DNA from: Strigomonas culicis
Lineage: Eukaryota; Euglenozoa; Kinetoplastea; Trypanosomatida; Trypanosomatidae
NCBI GenBank assembly: GCA_000482145.1
Contig: AUXH01000342.1
Span: 1 to 20,706, forward strand
Direction of reading: 5' to 3'
Length of the DNA: 20,706 nt
The notes under the pieces: model-generated
Database searches by the model: none
What the model saw: the letters and a program-made list of their open reading frames with translations, nothing else
What the model was told of the DNA's origin: nothing
Program-made: the position numbers and the translations under genes
Part shown: in pieces, positions 6,998 through 15,552 of the stretch
Position numbering within the stretch: position 1 is the stretch's first letter
How the letters are laid out: each line of letters begins with the position of its first letter

Positions 6998-9730
6998 TTA
7001 ACTAAACAGTTTGGGGAAACTGAGGGCAGTGGTCTGTGGTTGTTTATTCCACCCCTCCGTAATCAGTTGAAGAATCTGCGCATTTCCCTTTGCATAACCT
7101 TTGAGTCGTGTCAGCAATCCCTGATCGTTGTTGCGGCGGCACTCCGCCCCAGCACCGATCCAGTCCTCGCACTGCACGTACAGATCCATGCGCTGCATCA
7201 GATGTGGAATGCGCGGGATATACTGCTTCGCCTGTTGGGGCCGCTTGTACCGTAGCAAAATGGAAACAAAGGCATCACTGGCAATGAGAGGCTGCTTGCT
7301 CCCTGGCTGCGCGCCCAACCCGCCGAGTTGGTCGATAAGGTCCCACTGACCGGTGCTCGCGTACGCATTAAGCGTGCACCATTGGAACATCTTTTCCGGT
7401 AGCTGGAATTCCTCCTTGAGCCTCTCCGCCACTGACGCACGTCCATGCTCAAGTGCGAGGCGCACTGTGTCGTACACGCTGGCGTGGAGAAAGCGGCCGT
7501 CGTCCATCTCCTTCATGAGCTGTGTTTGCTTCTCTATCAGCTTGGCCTGTAGTCTCAACATGGTTTCATGAAACGCGTTCTGCGACGCCGTCGTGCTGGG
7601 TGCCGCGGACGAATGCGACCCGTCGCTGAAGGCGACTTCGCGCTGCTGCGAGAGCGAGAGCGTCTGTAGGGCGGCGCTCTTGCACTCCTGCTGCATTTCC
7701 CAGTTGGCCTCCTGCCGCGTGTTGGCCAGGGCCGCACAGAGCTTGTCCTCCTCCTGTAGATACCGTCGTAGGTCGAGCGCCATCTGCATGTGCGGCTTCG
7801 TGTTCAAGAAATCTCGCATGTACGCGCGGTTCCCTTCCGTGACGCGAACGAGTTGGAGGAAGATGTCCCTTGACAGCTTCTTCTCCAGAAGAAGCGGAAC
7901 CGCGCCGGCCGCGCGACTCTGCAGCATGAACATGATGACGGTAAAGGCGAGATCCGGATCGCTGACCGCTGCCACCCGCTTCAGTGCAAGTTCCGGCTCA
8001 CTGATGCTCAAGTACATGGGAATCTGCCGAGACGCGCACGTCTCTGCCTCGAGCAACTGAACAGCGGAGTCGTGCTTGCCTCTCATATTCACTTCTTGGG
8101 CAATCTCCGCGATGCGGGCGCAGCTGCACTTTTTCAGCTTGCGTATCACAGCCGTACAGGTGGTCACCTCTTCCTGTGGAGACAGCATGACCGTGCGGGA
8201 CCGAGCCAGCCGACTCACCGCCCACTCGCGCAGGACCATATCCTTCTCCAGATCCAACGTCTCCGCGACGTGGTAGGCGATTTGGTAATGGTCGTCACGC
8301 ACGAGCCGCTGCAACAGCCGCGCCTCACCCAAATCCTGCAACTGAGCGAGGGACAGAAGCATGTTGGGGCGAGTGGCACGCAGCGTATTGAGTACACGTA
8401 AACAGCGCACGGTGTGGAGAAAAGAATCGGTGTCTTGCACAGGGCTAAACGTCTTGCCGAAAGAAGCGATGCGCAGCAGGCACTTTTGTTGCTCGACATC
8501 AAGCTCCATCGCGGCGGTAAGTACGCAATCATTGATGGCTTCTGCTAGTGTGTCTGTATTCTGTTGCAAGTGGCGAAGCATCCCCACAGCAGACGCATTT
8601 CCAGACATGAACTCATCATACGTGGAGATGAGTACGGCACCTGGAGAGCGCGACCCCACGGAGAAAACTCGCACACCGCTCTCGCTCACGCACTGCAGAA
8701 ATTGGTAGCTCGTGGGAGAAATCATTCGAATGCCATCACATTCTTGCACTAACGCAACATCGCCTGGAACTTCGCCTATGTTGTCGGTACATGATGGATC
8801 GCTCGTGTTCACCAAGTGCACGGTGTAGTAATCGTCATCTTCGTATTCCCGTTCTCCCAGCACAACACAGTTGTTGCCACACCATGACAGCATGTTTTTG
8901 TCGAGAAAATTGGAGACGGAAAAGAGCTGCGTCACACTCTCAAATGAAGTATCTGTCAAGAAGAGATTCTTGCTCTCCATGAGAAACGCAATTGAGCGGC
9001 CATTAGAACTCAATGCGAGGCTCAATAAGCCTCCTCCTTCTAGCGACACCTTCAGGTTAGTGCAGCGTAGGTGTTGGTTGCTGATAGTGCAGTGAAACAT
9101 CTTTGTCTCATTCACGGTAGATGTGTTGGGGATCAGAACCTCCGAGTAACCTGTATAACTAACGTTCTGCGGTATGGCCAAGAGTGTGAGCGTGGACAAG
9201 GGTCGTGAAAAGGGCGCAGGCAGAGACACTGTCTTGGATGTATACTCGCCTCCCTTGGAGAACTCCACCAACGATAACAAGCAACTTGCCCCAAAAGTCA
9301 CAGCGGCAAATCCGTTTTGCGTGCTGCTGACAAGATTAACGACTCCGATAATGAAAGGAGAGTGTGCAACCTCTCCTCTAGAGTTAAAAAAGTGCGCTGT
9401 ACCGTCCCCTAAAACAACAATCAAATGATCCTGGAAATAATTCCACCCAAGGTAACTGACAACATCTGAATCCTTTAATTTGATCGTGCTACTCAGTTTG
9501 CCATTACTAGTGTACAGAAACACAACATTGCGGTCAGATTCATAGAATTTATTCTGTGAGTGCACCGCAATATGGCCACCATTTCGGTTGCATGCAATCT
9601 TAGGCTTAAACCATGCACTATCGTCCCAGGAAAAATCAACAAAATCTAGCACTCGTACCATATTGTCCTTCCCAATGGAAATCCAACTACCGCATCTTGC
9701 GGTTCGCTCATAATGTCGTTTCCGTTGCAT
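6998..9730 (-). CDS. VPS16: VPS16, core subunit of HOPS/CORVET
   Basis: The protein has 910 aa. VPS16 is a scaffold of the HOPS and CORVET complexes that tether late endosomes and lysosomes and bind the SM protein VPS33. Residues about 25-400 fit the Vps16 N-terminal beta-propeller region. Residues about 480-905 are an all-helical solenoid matching Vps16_C: ARIAEIAQEVNMRGKHDSAV (538-557), SEPELALKRVAAVSDPDLAF (577-596) and KEEFQLPEKMFQWCTLNAYA (772-791) are diagnostic. A low-complexity Ser/Ala/Gln insertion (about 690-720) separates helical blocks. No membrane segment is seen. The first ATG (9730) is overlapped by a short upstream ORF; an alternative start at codon 24 (9661) would remove only a non-conserved basic leader. 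The start is therefore the least certain part. Confidence 0.93.
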   Translation of the reverse strand: MQRKRHYERTARCGSWISIGKDNMVRVLDFVDFSWDDSAWFKPKIACNRNGGHIAVHSQNKFYESDRNVVFLYTSNGKLSSTIKLKDSDVVSYLGWNYFQDHLIVVLGDGTAHFFNSRGEVAHSPFIIGVVNLVSSTQNGFAAVTFGASCLLSLVEFSKGGEYTSKTVSLPAPFSRPLSTLTLLAIPQNVSYTGYSEVLIPNTSTVNETKMFHCTISNQHLRCTNLKVSLEGGGLLSLALSSNGRSIAFLMESKNLFLTDTSFESVTQLFSVSNFLDKNMLSWCGNNCVVLGEREYEDDDYYTVHLVNTSDPSCTDNIGEVPGDVALVQECDGIRMISPTSYQFLQCVSESGVRVFSVGSRSPGAVLISTYDEFMSGNASAVGMLRHLQQNTDTLAEAINDCVLTAAMELDVEQQKCLLRIASFGKTFSPVQDTDSFLHTVRCLRVLNTLRATRPNMLLSLAQLQDLGEARLLQRLVRDDHYQIAYHVAETLDLEKDMVLREWAVSRLARSRTVMLSPQEEVTTCTAVIRKLKKCSCARIAEIAQEVNMRGKHDSAVQLLEAETCASRQIPMYLSISEPELALKRVAAVSDPDLAFTVIMFMLQSRAAGAVPLLLEKKLSRDIFLQLVRVTEGNRAYMRDFLNTKPHMQMALDLRRYLQEEDKLCAALANTRQEANWEMQQECKSAALQTLSLSQQREVAFSDGSHSSAAPSTTASQNAFHETMLRLQAKLIEKQTQLMKEMDDGRFLHASVYDTVRLALEHGRASVAERLKEEFQLPEKMFQWCTLNAYASTGQWDLIDQLGGLGAQPGSKQPLIASDAFVSILLRYKRPQQAKQYIPRIPHLMQRMDLYVQCEDWIGAGAECRRNNDQGLLTRLKGYAKGNAQILQLITEGWNKQPQTTALSFPKLFS

Positions 9731-9734
9731 TCAT
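9708..9734 (-). promoter_or_regulatory. Short upstream ORF overlapping the VPS16 start
   Basis: An ATG at 9734-9732, four bases before the annotated VPS16 ATG and in another frame, opens an eight-codon ORF ending with TGA at 9710-9708. It lies downstream of the predicted splice acceptor (9810-9809), so it should be in the mature mRNA. Confidence 0.5.
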
Positions 9735-9743
9735 TAACCGGAG

Positions 9744-9763
9744 TAATAATAATAATAATAATA
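9744..9763. repeat. (AAT)n microsatellite
   Basis: Consecutive AAT/TAA units lie within the predicted VPS16 5' UTR. Confidence 0.9.
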
Positions 9764-9808
9764 AAAGAAGCAAAAGTTCTGCACTGCGTATTAGACTACA
9801 GAAAGAGA

Positions 9809-9864
9809 CTCAATAAGAAAAAGAATGACAAAGAGAGAAGGAGAGATAAAAGAAAGGAAAAATA
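9809..9864 (-). promoter_or_regulatory. Predicted trans-splice region of VPS16
   Basis: The minus strand has about 45 nt of almost pure pyrimidine (9864-9815) with the first AG at 9810-9809, giving a 5' UTR of about 78 nt. Confidence 0.55.
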
Positions 9865-10182
9865 ATAGATTTCCATAATTATTGAATGAAAACAAAAACA
9901 AAACTCCAAGAGATAGAGTGAGCTAAATATACAGATTTCTTCTCATAAATTCTTTTGCATTCGAGAAGGAAAGAAAAATAATGTAAGAAGCAGAAGTACA
10001 TTTACATATTGAGCATTCTATAACTGAAGTTTTTTTTTTTTGGAAAAGGGTGAAAACAGAAATAAATAAACCGTAATAATATGTGCACATTATAAAAAGA
10101 GTAATAATGGTTTCCATTATTATATTTTATTTACCTGATTTCTTTGCTACCATTATCTGACAGCTTCCGTTTTACCATCCAC

Positions 10183-12420
10183 TTAAAAGGCTTGTGAGTC
10201 CGCAAACAGTAGTTTGGGCGAAAAAACAGTCAAATCAAAATTCTTCGACCCTTTATCGGAATGTGAGCGGGGTAAAAGCACAACAATTTCATCAGGATTA
10301 ATTTCCTTGGTGACACGAAAAACAACTGTAACTTGTGCTTTTTTTTCCGTCACAATATCTGGGTTTTTCGCCGAATCCACGTCTTCAAGCCGTTTTACGA
10401 TCCATCCAATGACAGAAATAGGAAATGGAGGCATCACATCAGCACCTTGCGTCAGATTTATGATCATTTCACTCAAAAGTTCGTTTGAAATATTCTTAAA
10501 ACAATAAAAAACACTCGGCAATTGGCAACCATTTTCAAAGTGAACCCATTTGTTATTAAAAACAGAAGAGTAATAATGGTCATCCAAGAAGGTACAATTA
10601 AACTTGGAAAGAGAAGTCACTTCTATTGTACAGGACGCATGCGAAGAAGAAGAAACAACAACTTGCATCTTCTCTTTTGCAATCATGGTGAACAATACAC
10701 TTCCACCAGACTTAATTTCTTTGCTGCAGAAAAGAGCGCTTTGTGGTGCTATTGTATACCTGCGTTTCTCACCAAGTGTTTTGAAAAAATGCAATTGGAT
10801 AAATTCTGCTGCACTTCCTTCTTTCTGATGAACCGACACAACGATTTCCTTTTCTGAAAACTCTGCATTTTCCAAAAGAAAAATGGGATTCTTGGCAAAA
10901 GATGACTGAGCAGCCGAGGCTGTCGATACAAGCTCACTTTTCTTCGAAATCTTGTAATTATACATGGGATCTGTGGATGGCCAAATTAAGAGACAACTCT
11001 CCTCGAAAATAGTTATAAAATCGTCGAAATTAATCCAAAAAATTGAAAAATTGTTCACTTTTCGCTCATCAAAAATACTGTTCACAACTGTCTTTTTGCA
11101 TCGCGGTGCATTGTGCGGTGAAATTAGCTGAATCAAAAAGGTATGGCAATTTCCATCCTTGTAAATATCAATATCCAGTATCGTATACGAGTTATCTGGT
11201 ACAATTCCATTCTCGAAAAGCGCTTTTTCTGCCATTGTATTCTTTGGAAGTGCAACTGCTGAAACCATTTGTTTTTTCGATAAAATGTTTCGTAGATATT
11301 GAAACATTTCGGAATATGAACTAGTTTTGGACAGTAGAGGCCAGTTAATATTAAAGCACATTCCACCTGTGAGGAAAGACAACACTTCATACAGACTCAT
11401 TTGTCCTATTTTTTCATAGCCTCCAATGAGCTTTGCAAAGGCCTTTTCAATTAGGCATCCCCAGAAATCCACAGACGTGGAGTATATACCCAATGGGAAC
11501 ACATTTCCATCAATGGCTGTAAATGGCACGCTGTCATCTATTGTCACTTCGATCGATTTATTATGCATAAAAAATGCGAAGGTGTATAAACCAATCGTTT
11601 TCACAGATTTTAATAAATTTCTCTTTTCAATTTTATTCTGCTGAATAATCTCCAGTGCATTAAAAAACTGCTTATTATTAATTAATTTAGATTCGTATAT
11701 AGCTGAGCTTCCTGAACACTCAATGAAATCTCTTTCTGGCGCTTTAACTATTTCGGCAATGCGAATCCATCGAACGGAATAATCATTTATTTTTGGTGAA
11801 TAAATAAAATCGCTGTCCACAAAAAAAATGTATTGGTTCTCCACGACGTGAGCAATTAATTCTCGAGAGGTGCGACTGTTTCTTCTTATCTTCCTACGTG
11901 AATAAATATAGCAAAGGGACTCAAAGAAGAAGCGCTTGCTGCACTGGTAATCTTCCTTCACAGCTAGTTCACCATTGGCGAGAGTCGACAGCAGTCCTAT
12001 TTTATTTAATTCAGTCACTAACTTGATCCGTTCGATAAGATCATCTGGGAGGCTTGTCTTCTGCAAAAAAACAGTAGTTAGCAGTTTATTTCTTTTGCAT
12101 AAATTCTTTATTTCCTCTCCACTCACTATACTTAATTTAACATTCCGCAAGCTCAGTACGTGCACTTGTGTGTTCTGCATCATCTCAGTGAGAGTCGTTA
12201 TTTCTCCTTCTGAAAAGGGAACCTCATCCAGGATTAACTCTTTTATATCCGATCTGTTCTGCACCAGAGTGAGTATGCAAACGAGGTGTTTTTTGGGAAA
12301 GTAAAAATTACTCACGTCTATTGTGGAAGGAGTATGCTCCAGGCAAGTGATTAATTCCCTTAATGGCTTCAAACCCAGTGAAGCACAAAGTGTTTTATAA
12401 TAATCCACTGTGCTGGACAT
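10183..12420 (-). CDS. Calpain-like protein with a degenerate catalytic triad (pseudopeptidase)
   Basis: The protein has 745 aa. Residues about 45-135 look like leucine-rich-repeat units of the ribonuclease-inhibitor type (IKELILDEVPFS, VHVLSLRNVKLS, LLTTVFLQKTSLPDDLI). Residues about 200-480 align with the calpain protease core: DDSVPF...FPLG, FWGCLIEKAFAKLIGGYE (319-336), LTGG (350-353) and IFWINFDDFITIFEE (460-474). The catalytic positions are lost: where calpains have GDCW there is NNKQ (K250 for Cys), the GHAY motif reads DNSY (409-412), and RNPWG reads ISPHN (433-437). Residues about 500-745 are beta-rich, like calpain domain III repeats. Inactive calpain-like proteins are common in trypanosomatids and are often cytoskeleton- or membrane-associated. 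No N-terminal myristoylation glycine is seen. The gene is strikingly AT-rich (11581-11640 has 15 G/C in 60), unlike its neighbours. Confidence 0.88.
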   Translation of the reverse strand: MSSTVDYYKTLCASLGLKPLRELITCLEHTPSTIDVSNFYFPKKHLVCILTLVQNRSDIKELILDEVPFSEGEITTLTEMMQNTQVHVLSLRNVKLSIVSGEEIKNLCKRNKLLTTVFLQKTSLPDDLIERIKLVTELNKIGLLSTLANGELAVKEDYQCSKRFFFESLCYIYSRRKIRRNSRTSRELIAHVVENQYIFFVDSDFIYSPKINDYSVRWIRIAEIVKAPERDFIECSGSSAIYESKLINNKQFFNALEIIQQNKIEKRNLLKSVKTIGLYTFAFFMHNKSIEVTIDDSVPFTAIDGNVFPLGIYSTSVDFWGCLIEKAFAKLIGGYEKIGQMSLYEVLSFLTGGMCFNINWPLLSKTSSYSEMFQYLRNILSKKQMVSAVALPKNTMAEKALFENGIVPDNSYTILDIDIYKDGNCHTFLIQLISPHNAPRCKKTVVNSIFDERKVNNFSIFWINFDDFITIFEESCLLIWPSTDPMYNYKISKKSELVSTASAAQSSFAKNPIFLLENAEFSEKEIVVSVHQKEGSAAEFIQLHFFKTLGEKRRYTIAPQSALFCSKEIKSGGSVLFTMIAKEKMQVVVSSSSHASCTIEVTSLSKFNCTFLDDHYYSSVFNNKWVHFENGCQLPSVFYCFKNISNELLSEMIINLTQGADVMPPFPISVIGWIVKRLEDVDSAKNPDIVTEKKAQVTVVFRVTKEINPDEIVVLLPRSHSDKGSKNFDLTVFSPKLLFADSQAF

Positions 12421-12830
12421 GTTTACGCTAAAGAGTTTTTAAAAAGGAAGCAATGCAAGAGTTTGCACTGATTTCAATTTTTTAAGAAAAAAAGAGAATT
12501 CCTTACTAATTAGGAAAGAAATATACTATAATATATAACAGCGGCTTTATTTTTTTGACTATCCCTTCATGCTGCGCTCTTCTTCTTGTTGCGAACAATT
12601 AAAAAAAAAATGAGTATTATAGAGAGAAAGACCGTTAAGAGAAGAAGATAATGAAAACAAAAGGCCAATTCAGACGCATTTACACATTAAGCCTGAAAAC
12701 AATCCTTCGCGATTTGACTTCACTGTCAATACTAAAAATAATTTTTCATTTTCACTGTACACAGACATCACATTTCATATCACAGACCAGCGCCCACACG
12801 ACCGCTCGACAAAAACAATTTACATATGCC
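12421..12830. other. AT-rich upstream flank of the calpain-like gene
   Basis: This is ordinary AT-rich spacer holding the predicted calpain-like 5' UTR. I see no gene. Composition changes abruptly to GC-rich, C-heavy sequence from about 12,785-12,840 onward. Confidence 0.7.
12468..12498 (-). promoter_or_regulatory. Predicted trans-splice region of the calpain-like gene
   Basis: The minus strand has a pyrimidine tract at 12498-12485 with the first AG at 12469-12468 (5' UTR about 47 nt). A second AG at 12429-12428, after another pyrimidine run, would leave only 7 nt. Confidence 0.45.
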
Positions 12831-15397
12831 TCACATGATCACGCGAACCGACGCGCCCAGCATCAACGGGCCGCCACCCCCGCGCGCCCCGCTCCCGCGC
12901 ATTACATAGAACAACCGCCACCGCACACCCGCAGCCCCGGCCCCAAAGAAAAAGAGGGGGGCGCGGCGCGCCCACCCCGCGGGGCGGCGGCGGCGAGCAC
13001 CAAAAAAAAAAGACATCGTAGACGGGGCCCCAACAACCCACAACACTAGTGAATAAAAAAGGAACCGTCCGCGCCACCGATGGCACGGGCACCATTTTAG
13101 CGGACCACTTGGCCAAGAGGCGTCGGGGCGCCCCCAACCCCCGGAAAAGGACCCCGAGGGCCGGCAACGCACACCCACAAAGGAAATCACCAACACATGC
13201 CGGGGACCCCCAAAGAAGCGAAGCACACAGGAATGGAAGAAGACACTTTTTGGAGAATTCCATTCCTTTCAGTCGCCAGTTATTTTGACGGCGGTCGCGC
13301 CCGCCCCCACTCCTGCACCTTCTTTCGGGAAAGGGGGAGCTTGCCTGCCAGCTCATTTTCCCCCCAACCCCGCCCCCGAGCCCACATTTTCCGACAGGAC
13401 CAGGGACCTTCCCCGGGGCCACAAAGCCAAGCATCGCCACCCCATCAACGAAGAGACCCCCCAGCCCCGCCCCCGGGGCGCATGTGCAAAACCGCGGCGC
13501 GGCCCTCGTTTAAATGAAACCCCTGCTATTATGTTTGGGATGAAATTGGACTTTCCTGAACGCACACAACAATATGAAAAGGCACCCCTTTTGACACTGC
13601 ACCATGCGCCACGCGAAGGGTGTGAAAAGGGTGGATCATAGGACGATTCCAGCCCTCTCTCTAAGGAGGGCAGAAAAGAAGCAGGCGCGCTTCCGTATAT
13701 GGCGCGCTCCTCGTCAACACCCCACCCCCCGACCACGCGAAACCAGCTGAGCCGTTGTGGTGACTACTGAGAAATCAAAACGATAGCAATACCCAGCCCC
13801 ATGTTCTGGTTCAAAGGGGGGCCGGCACGGCCCCGCGCACCGCAAAGAAAAAGAACGTTTTTAATTGTTTTTTGCCCCCTACAAACGTGCAACACCCCAC
13901 CGACAACAGACGAGGAGCGGCCTCGGTTTCTTGAAACGCCCCCGGCGATACCCATTGTGGTCACCTACGCCGCACTGCGCGCTAAGAAAAGGCAAACCCT
14001 CAACAAAGCACACCAAGCCAGCCCCTGAAAAGAGGCTCTTTAACACGCGGTATTCCTCTTTTTCGCTCTTTTTCAAACAGCTGCGTCCTTTTCCACCCCT
14101 TGGCGACGGCGCGCCCCACACCCATATGCTCACATTCCATTGGAACGAGTCGTTGACTCCCACGCGTGGCTGATGAAAACAGAAGCGCCCCTGCGCTTAA
14201 TTATGTCTTGTTTTTGGCGGCGGGGGGTGGCCTTAGCTCCCCCCAGATACAACCTGGCCCCGCACAAACCAAATCTTTGCGCGGAGCCCCTCTTTTGTTT
14301 AAAACAAGTGGTTTCATGTGAATAGGGACGGGGCTTGGGGTTTCGGGTTGGAAAAGCGCGCCCCCCCATCCTCCCCAGCGGGCCAGCGAAAAACTGGAAT
14401 TGGTAAAAGCAAGCGGGCGTGGCATAAAGGAGGAAAGGGACTCGCTTACGATAGTGTCATTTGTGCGCTCATGGAAGGGTAAATAGTTATTTGATCCTTT
14501 TTCCGCTTCTTAAAAGAAAACAGTGTTTCTTCCTTTTGCATCCTTGGGGCCCCCGCCCCGCCGCATGGAGAGCGAGACGCGGGCGGCCTCTTAATAGCGC
14601 ATGACGCGCGGAATGCTGTGCGGTTTGATTTGCAGCATATTGTTTCCCAAAAGGACAATAGTTCTATTGGAGTGGTTTAATACACCCCGTGTCTTCCGCA
14701 ACGATGTTGTGCTGACGAGTGGGGGGCGTGTTCTGCTTCCTTCCGTTCTTCTTCTTTTGAATGGGAGGAGGGCCTTTATAACGGTTTTCTTTTTAAAGAT
14801 ATTTCTTTTTCTTCTGGGAGAGGCATCCCTCTCCTTTGCCCTCGCTGTTTTTGGCGGTCATTCCGCTTCAAGAAGACGGTGCGCCTCTTTCCTGGGCGCC
14901 GTGGGGGCGCGATTTGGTGAGTTAACCAGTGGCGGTATTTGTACAAGAAGAACAAAAGCAAAATACACAATTAAGTGGCTTGGCGTTTACCATCGCCCAT
15001 GGGCGTGTCAATGGTGTTCACACTCGCGCAATCACACGATGCTAAACATATTGCCCTCTCCTATTATTCTTTTGTTTTCCTTTGGCGGGGTCCCCTCGTG
15101 CGGTTTGTATTCGCGTGGGCGGCGTTGCGTGGGGCGCGGTCCTTTTAAAGAAAAAGGAGCTGGGGGGCGGCGGGTCTTTTGGAAGAATCAATTATTCCAC
15201 ATGTCTAACGAGAATGGAATGAGGGGCGCGCTCGCTCGAAAAAGGAATGCGCCTCCCCTCTCTCCTAGAATTCTCTCTTTTTGGGGTGCGCCGTGGCGCG
15301 GGGGCCGGGTTTTGGCGCCGCCCCCCGGGCCGTTCGAATGGGGCCGCGGTTTCTCCTTTGTTGAGGAGCGCCCCCCTCCCTCCCCGGGGAGGAGGGG

Positions 15398-15405
15398 AAA
15401 AAAAA
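15398..15405 (-). terminator. Oligo-T Pol III-type terminator of the tRNA-like element
   Basis: Eight consecutive A on the plus strand read as T8 on the minus strand, directly after the tRNA-like element and 11 nt past its B box. Confidence 0.5.
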
Positions 15406-15467
15406 GGCGCCCCCCGGGCTCGAACCCGCGCCGGTGTTGCCGGGGATGCCGTTTTTGCCACCTGGGT
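15406..15467 (-). promoter_or_regulatory. Divergent tRNA-like element with A and B boxes (extragenic promoter of the 7SL gene)
   Basis: On the minus strand, 15460-15449 reads TGGCAAAAACGG, matching the Pol III A-box consensus TRGYNNANNNG. Positions 15426-15416 read GGTTCGAGCCC, an exact match to the B-box consensus GGTTCGANNCC. A T8 run follows. The 7SL RNA gene starts about 90 nt away on the other strand. In trypanosomatids, U-snRNA and 7SL genes are known to use the A and B boxes of a divergent tRNA or tRNA-like gene roughly 95 nt upstream, so position, orientation and spacing all fit. It does not look like a functional tRNA: the box spacing is about 10 nt too short, the T stem has a mismatch, and no good acceptor stem forms. 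It is best described as a tRNA-derived promoter or a tRNA pseudogene. Confidence 0.7.
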
Positions 15468-15552
15468 GCGGTGGTGGGGCGGCTTTTTGGTATTATGGTG
15501 AGGGTGGCATCTCTTATGGACGTGAGGTGGCGCCTTCTTTTTAGCCCCGACG

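Larger units (their letters stand above)
9731..10182. other. Intergenic spacer between the calpain-like gene and VPS16
   Basis: This 452-nt AT-rich spacer contains an (AAT)n microsatellite (9744-9763) in the VPS16 5' UTR, a long purine-rich plus-strand tract (9811-9864), and the calpain-like 3' UTR. I see no gene. Confidence 0.75.
12831..15540. other. GC-rich non-coding block with mirror-image base skew; candidate transcription-unit boundary
   Basis: This is a 2.7-kb stretch with no credible protein gene. Left of about 14.2 kb the plus strand is rich in A and C; right of about 14.6 kb it is rich in G and T. Sample counts: 13381-13440 has A15 C25 G13 T7, and 15061-15120 has A3 C14 G17 T26. 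Long open frames exist on the G/T-rich strand of each arm (minus 13440-12820, plus 14601-15608), but stop codons need A, so such frames are expected by chance, and the translations resemble no family. G/T-rich strands running outward from a centre are the reported signature of RNA polymerase II start regions in T. brucei. The leftward arm points towards the calpain-VPS16-PKA-PDEA unit. This function is inference; a centromeric or origin role is not excluded. Confidence 0.6.

Noticed and set aside
12820..13440. 206-codon open frame on the minus strand in the GC-rich block
   Set aside because: Same G/T-rich strand artefact in the left arm. The translation is Gly/Arg/Trp/Cys-rich with no recognisable motif, and overlapping frames are also open.
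12831..14500. Fragmented ribosomal RNA genes as an explanation for the GC-rich block
   Set aside because: I found no conserved rRNA core sequence, and the block's main feature is its strand skew.
15406..15467. Functional tRNA gene
   Set aside because: A and B boxes match, but the element is about 10 nt too short between boxes, the T stem has a mismatch and no acceptor stem of seven pairs forms; kept as a tRNA-like promoter element.
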